Below, piece after piece: positions 63,686 to 64,000 of a DNA stretch of 64,000 nt (position 1 is the stretch's first letter; each line of letters begins with the position of its first letter). Both the position numbers and the translations under genes were made by a program. This stretch comes from Peronospora farinosa (taxonomy: Eukaryota > Oomycota > Peronosporomycetes > Peronosporales > Peronosporaceae). The stretch spans positions 434,001 through 498,000 of the forward strand of contig CANTFK010000800.1 in assembly GCA_947646735.1 (NCBI GenBank), in the 5' to 3' direction. The notes under the pieces were generated by a model, which saw only the letters and a list, made by a program, of their open reading frames with translations, was not told the DNA's origin and did not search any database.

Positions 63686-63898
63686 GTTTCCATCAAGTGA
63701 ACGCAGCCAAATGATCCCTAAAGCTCTCCCCTTGTCGCAACGCGAGAGGGGACTTTATTATGAGCTTGAAAAAAATGGGCTACTTTTAAAATAGATACCA
63801 ACCAACGACGGATCAAATGTAACGACAGGTTTTTATACGAAACTTGAGGTTTGTATTGATGTTTTGGGACCGCGAGGTTTTTCGACTCAAAAAAAGTA

Positions 63899-63943
63899 CT
63901 TATTATTTACCCAAAAAAGGTCCTTATTATTTACCCAAAAAAG
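63899..63943. repeat. 24-bp tandem duplication over a gene end
   Basis: CTTATTATTTACCCAAAAAAG occurs at 63899-63919 and again at 63923-63943. On the minus strand the second copy spans the last codons and stop of the partial gene, so the first copy is a duplicate of a gene end in its 3' UTR. Confidence 0.85.
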
Positions 63944-64000
63944 CAGCGGCGATTGCTTCATTGGCACGCTCTTCCTCTTCTTGCAGACGATGTCGCTCCT
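63927..64000 (-). CDS. 3' end of an unidentified gene, cut by the window edge
   Basis: The minus strand at the right edge reads in one frame to a TAA at 63929-63927, with a C-terminal sequence of charged Arg/Glu/Gln residues then ANEAIAAAFLGK. This looks like the end of a helical or coiled-coil protein. The other frames are less coherent. The gene's identity cannot be given from 24 codons. It is in the same orientation as eIF4G, with about 240 bases between. Confidence 0.5.
   Translation of the reverse strand, partial: ERHRLQEEEERANEAIAAAFLGK

Overview
The window is nuclear DNA of an oomycete, most likely in the Peronosporales (Phytophthora or downy-mildew group). The evidence is compact, mostly intron-poor genes on both strands; short GT-AG introns (about 40-100 nt, one with a perfect TACTAAC branch site); a stramenopile-type RING/SANT-like protein; a secreted GH32 invertase and a pectin-acetylesterase/Notum-type esterase; and an intact-looking Ty1/copia LTR retrotransposon. 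I see no bacterial operon structure, no tRNA or rRNA and no CRISPR array. The species call is inference.

Layout. 0-9 kb: a small hypothetical protein, a 2H-phosphoesterase-like gene, a TrhO/TSTD2-type rhodanese, a CENP-B/pogo-type transposase-derived gene with a lost catalytic triad, and, divergent from it, the FAN1 nuclease. 9-18 kb: methylthioribose-1-phosphate isomerase, an HSL-type hydrolase, an Fcf2-domain rRNA-processing factor, a seven-exon OTU protease, a three-exon LYR-motif protein and GDP-mannose pyrophosphorylase. 18-27 kb: a P2-type cation ATPase, an importin-alpha-like protein and the GH32 invertase. 27-29 kb has no gene I can support. 29-36 kb: poly(A) polymerase, EBP2 and CSTF2 (CstF-64), so two mRNA 3'-end-processing factors lie close together. 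36-38 kb is a decayed zone with a degenerate copy of part of FAN1 and a 14-bp-stem inverted repeat. 38-47 kb: a second OTU protein with a proline/lysine-rich tail, a RING protein with repeated PRVxS-type motifs, a RING-H2 protein and the FACT subunit SSRP1/Pob3. 47.06-51.91 kb: a 4,846-bp copia element with 310-bp LTRs differing at two positions and a 5-bp target duplication. 52-64 kb: the Notum-like esterase, UNC-50, a MIT-domain coiled-coil protein, a YbaK-type tRNA-editing-domain protein, a five-exon eIF4G, and the 3' end of one more gene at the window edge.

Most genes are housekeeping and unrelated in pathway, as is normal for eukaryotic synteny. The observations most worth following are: (1) the long intact CENP-B-like ORF whose three catalytic acidic positions have all changed, which suggests domestication; (2) the copia element, which appears to be primed by the anticodon half of initiator tRNA-Met so that its first AUG is the complement of the CAU anticodon, and whose coding lesions are mostly of the C-to-T/G-to-A kind despite near-identical LTRs; (3) a duplicated mini-domain inserted inside the eIF4G MIF4G domain; (4) the dispersed FAN1 fragment; and (5) the PRVxS(D/E) repeat protein. 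Intron positions were set by eye from splice signals, reading phase and family conservation; every multi-exon model given here sums to a whole number of codons.
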